Shown: in pieces, positions 62,094 through 64,000 of the stretch
Layout: each line of letters starts with the position of its first letter
How positions within the stretch are numbered: position 1 is the first letter of the stretch
From: Ceratodon purpureus
Lineage: Eukaryota > Streptophyta > Bryopsida > Pseudoditrichales > Ditrichaceae
Reading direction: 5' to 3'
Assembly: GCA_014871385.1 (NCBI GenBank)
Contig: CM026424.1
Span: forward strand, 17,073,042-17,137,041
Length of the DNA: 64,000 bases
Made by a program: the position numbers and the translations under genes
Notes under the pieces: generated by a model
Told to the model about the DNA's origin: nothing
Seen by the model: the letters and a program-made list of their open reading frames with translations, nothing else
The model's database searches: none

Positions 62094-62424
62094 CTATTCC
62101 TTGGCACAAGTTCCGGCAGCGCAGTCGCAGTCAGCTCCACACTTTCCTCCGTTCTCCTTGGCGCAGGTTCCTGTTATTCACACATTCAAACCACACCATC
62201 AGAACTGTCATCAGAGGTAATCCATGTCTAACTAAACTGACTGATTAACTTGACCCCTTGCATGAGTTGGAATTGATCTCTAGAACTTCAAGAGATCCTT
62301 TGCCGTTTATGCAGAGCGTACCTGCGGCACAGTCACAGTCGCCGCACTTGCCGCCATTCTCGTTGGCGCAAGTCCCAGCTGCGCAGTCGCAGTTGGCACC
62401 GCACTTTCCCGTATCCTTGGCCAT
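62094..62424 (-). CDS. Metallothionein-like cysteine-rich protein, three repeats
   Basis: Exon 1 62424-62322 and exon 2 62170-62094 flank a GT-AG intron (62321-62171) and join in phase to 59 aa beginning MAKDTGKCGANCDCAAGTC. The protein is three near-identical repeats of GKCG-x0-2-CDCAAGTCA followed by (N/K)E, with four cysteines each (12 in all) and no aromatic residues, histidine or hydrophobic core. This composition fits a cytosolic metal-binding metallothionein; CxC and CxxC/CxxxC pairs are the likely ligands. It does not match the plant type 1-4 layouts I know, where two Cys clusters flank a long spacer. Reading through the intron would add non-repetitive sequence, so splicing is favoured. 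Metal specificity and regulation unknown. Confidence 0.85.
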
Positions 62425-62705
62425 TTTTCTGCTTTGGTGCAAGTCTCTGATCAAGCTCTACATCATTGCAAGCATGGAAAAATTGTTAACAAAGCACGAT
62501 ATCAATCCCTCAATCGAACCAGCTGTAGAGCTGGGAACCAGTCATGGATGATATCCACAATGACTGACTTGCACACAGGTCTAACTAAGGCACGGAGATC
62601 TCGCAAGCTGATCACTCAAAGATCTAGAAACGATACACTTACCGCTGAAGTGGCTGAATTGCGAGGAACGAAAGACGACTGATGCAGAAGGCTTGTTGTG
62701 GTGGT

Positions 62706-62713
62706 GTTTTATA
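62706..62713 (-). promoter_or_regulatory. Candidate TATA box of the metallothionein-like gene
   Basis: TATAAAAC on the minus strand, about 285 bp before the start codon, with CACCAC following. The distance would imply a 5' leader of about 250 nt or an intron in the leader. Confidence 0.45.
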
Positions 62714-64000
62714 CTTGTGGCAACCCTCCCAGTCTGACTACACATTGCAAATCCACTTCACCTACCGATTCGGTTATTCTTGTTGCAGTATTCACTATCG
62801 TAACTTCAGATGCTCTTGAAACAGGCCACAGGGCCCTCACTTGGAAGAATATCAATTAAAATCAGCTCAAGCTAGAGTTTCCATTCGTTGACAGAACCCA
62901 GCTCCTGATGATGCGGCCAAGGTGCTCGCAAGGCTGTGCCCACAGTGGAGGACGAATCATTCGGGGGCATGCAGACCTACCCATGATGGAGAATATTCTT
63001 CACCTTGCCCACAGATGAGGCTGAATGATGCCCCAGCCCCACAGAATCCAAGTTTCCTCTCGATCCCTTCCCCAGATTCTGCATCCCACAAGATGTTTGT
63101 GCCCTCATGACCATTTGGTAAGTCTATCTTGAGTCGAATCATGTTATGAGTGTAACTTTTTTAAATTTTTGAGAAGGCGTTTTTGTTGGTGGTACTCTTT
63201 GACCAACATATTGGCCCAGTGGCGATTCCAGCCCTGGTTTCCAATAAATTACAAAAACATGATTTCAGTATGTGCAGTCTCAATATTTCAACAAAGAGTT
63301 GTGGGCGAGTGACATAAGCTATTTTCCTGTACGGACAATTAATAATCATGTCGATTGATATTCTGGAATTAACTTGCACTGCCTGAATAAGACGATTGGA
63401 ACATTCATCTTGTCTGAAGAGCACAAGCATCAGTGATGAGTACATCGGGACGTATATCAGACAACCAAGTGGCAAGGAGGGAAACACGGTCCCGAAGATA
63501 TTAAGATTTGTAGTGCAAAAGCAGTTCAACCCAAACGTTTGAGCCACTTAATATATATTCAATGAAAATTGTGACACGCTTACAAGTTGTTACAGTAAGA
63601 ATTAGTTGTCTCTGGAAAAAAGGAAATTTGGACAGCTGGGACTTGGGAGAGTAAAAAATATAATGATACCTTGGAAAGGACTGCGATGACACTTACGACA
63701 TTAAACGTGGTTCAAATTTCAGCCCGAGCAAGCTAAAGTCAAGATTCATATCAGAGATTTACACTCACTTGCATAGAAAATGGAGAATCTCTGAGATTCA
63801 ATTACACAGAGAGGTGATAAGAATCGCATGCACGGCCAAAGAAACTTCCATTTCACAACAAATTAGTATATAATGATCACAACGGATCATAATAGAAGCA
63901 CCTCAAAGAATCATATTAATACAAAACTAGAGAAGGTACTGCTTCTAACGCTGGACTTGTAGAAAGTCGTACCAGCAGGTTTCCACAATTCTATCTTGAG
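62714..64000. other. Upstream flank to window end
   Basis: Short frames only; no gene, repeat or RNA recognised. May include promoter sequence for the minus-strand gene. Confidence 0.4.

Overview
This window reads as nuclear DNA of a land plant, most likely a non-seed plant such as a bryophyte. That is inferred from plant-type genes with many small GT-AG introns (a class VIII HECATE/IND-like bHLH, an ERD7/senescence-domain protein, a protein phosphatase methylesterase and a COG3 exon) lying in AT-rich, repeat-filled DNA. The species cannot be fixed from sequence alone. No rRNA, convincing tRNA, CRISPR array or bacterial operon was seen.

Layout. 1-1.1 kb: a truncated leucine-rich-repeat receptor kinase fragment (minus strand). 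1.1-22.8 kb: gene-poor DNA holding a G4C4 tandem repeat (2.46-2.71 kb), an AT-rich cluster of broken foreign-looking ORFs (3.0-4.1 kb), several terminal-inverted-repeat (TIR) elements, a strongly cytosine-depleted tract (12.0-13.25 kb), decayed transposon-like ORFs, and two large fold-back hairpins (20.0 and 20.3 kb). 22.8-24.5 kb: an intact three-exon bHLH gene. 24.5-40.4 kb: repeats, including a decayed 4.1-kb Tigger/pogo transposon (27.8-31.9 kb) that appears to be the parent of at least five shorter elements in this window. 40.4-42.65 kb: an intact five-exon ERD7-like gene. 46.1-46.8 kb: a TIR element ending 88 bp before the start codon of a 13-exon PME1 gene (46.9-51.7 kb), whose last intron also holds a Tigger-derived element. 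55.4-56.0 kb: an orphan COG3 C-terminal exon (minus strand) with a MITE just past its stop codon. 58.1-60.2 kb: a nine-exon gene for a coiled-coil protein, possibly kinetochore-related. 62.1-62.4 kb: a two-exon gene for a triple-repeat metallothionein-like protein (minus strand).

The genes are unrelated in function and form no cluster. The strongest organising theme is one Tigger/pogo family with TA target duplications: one decayed coding copy plus five internally deleted derivatives, with a second TA-duplicating MITE family (TIR AGGTAG) beside it. Exon structures were built by hand from splice signals, reading-frame phase and remembered family alignments; none has been tested against transcripts.
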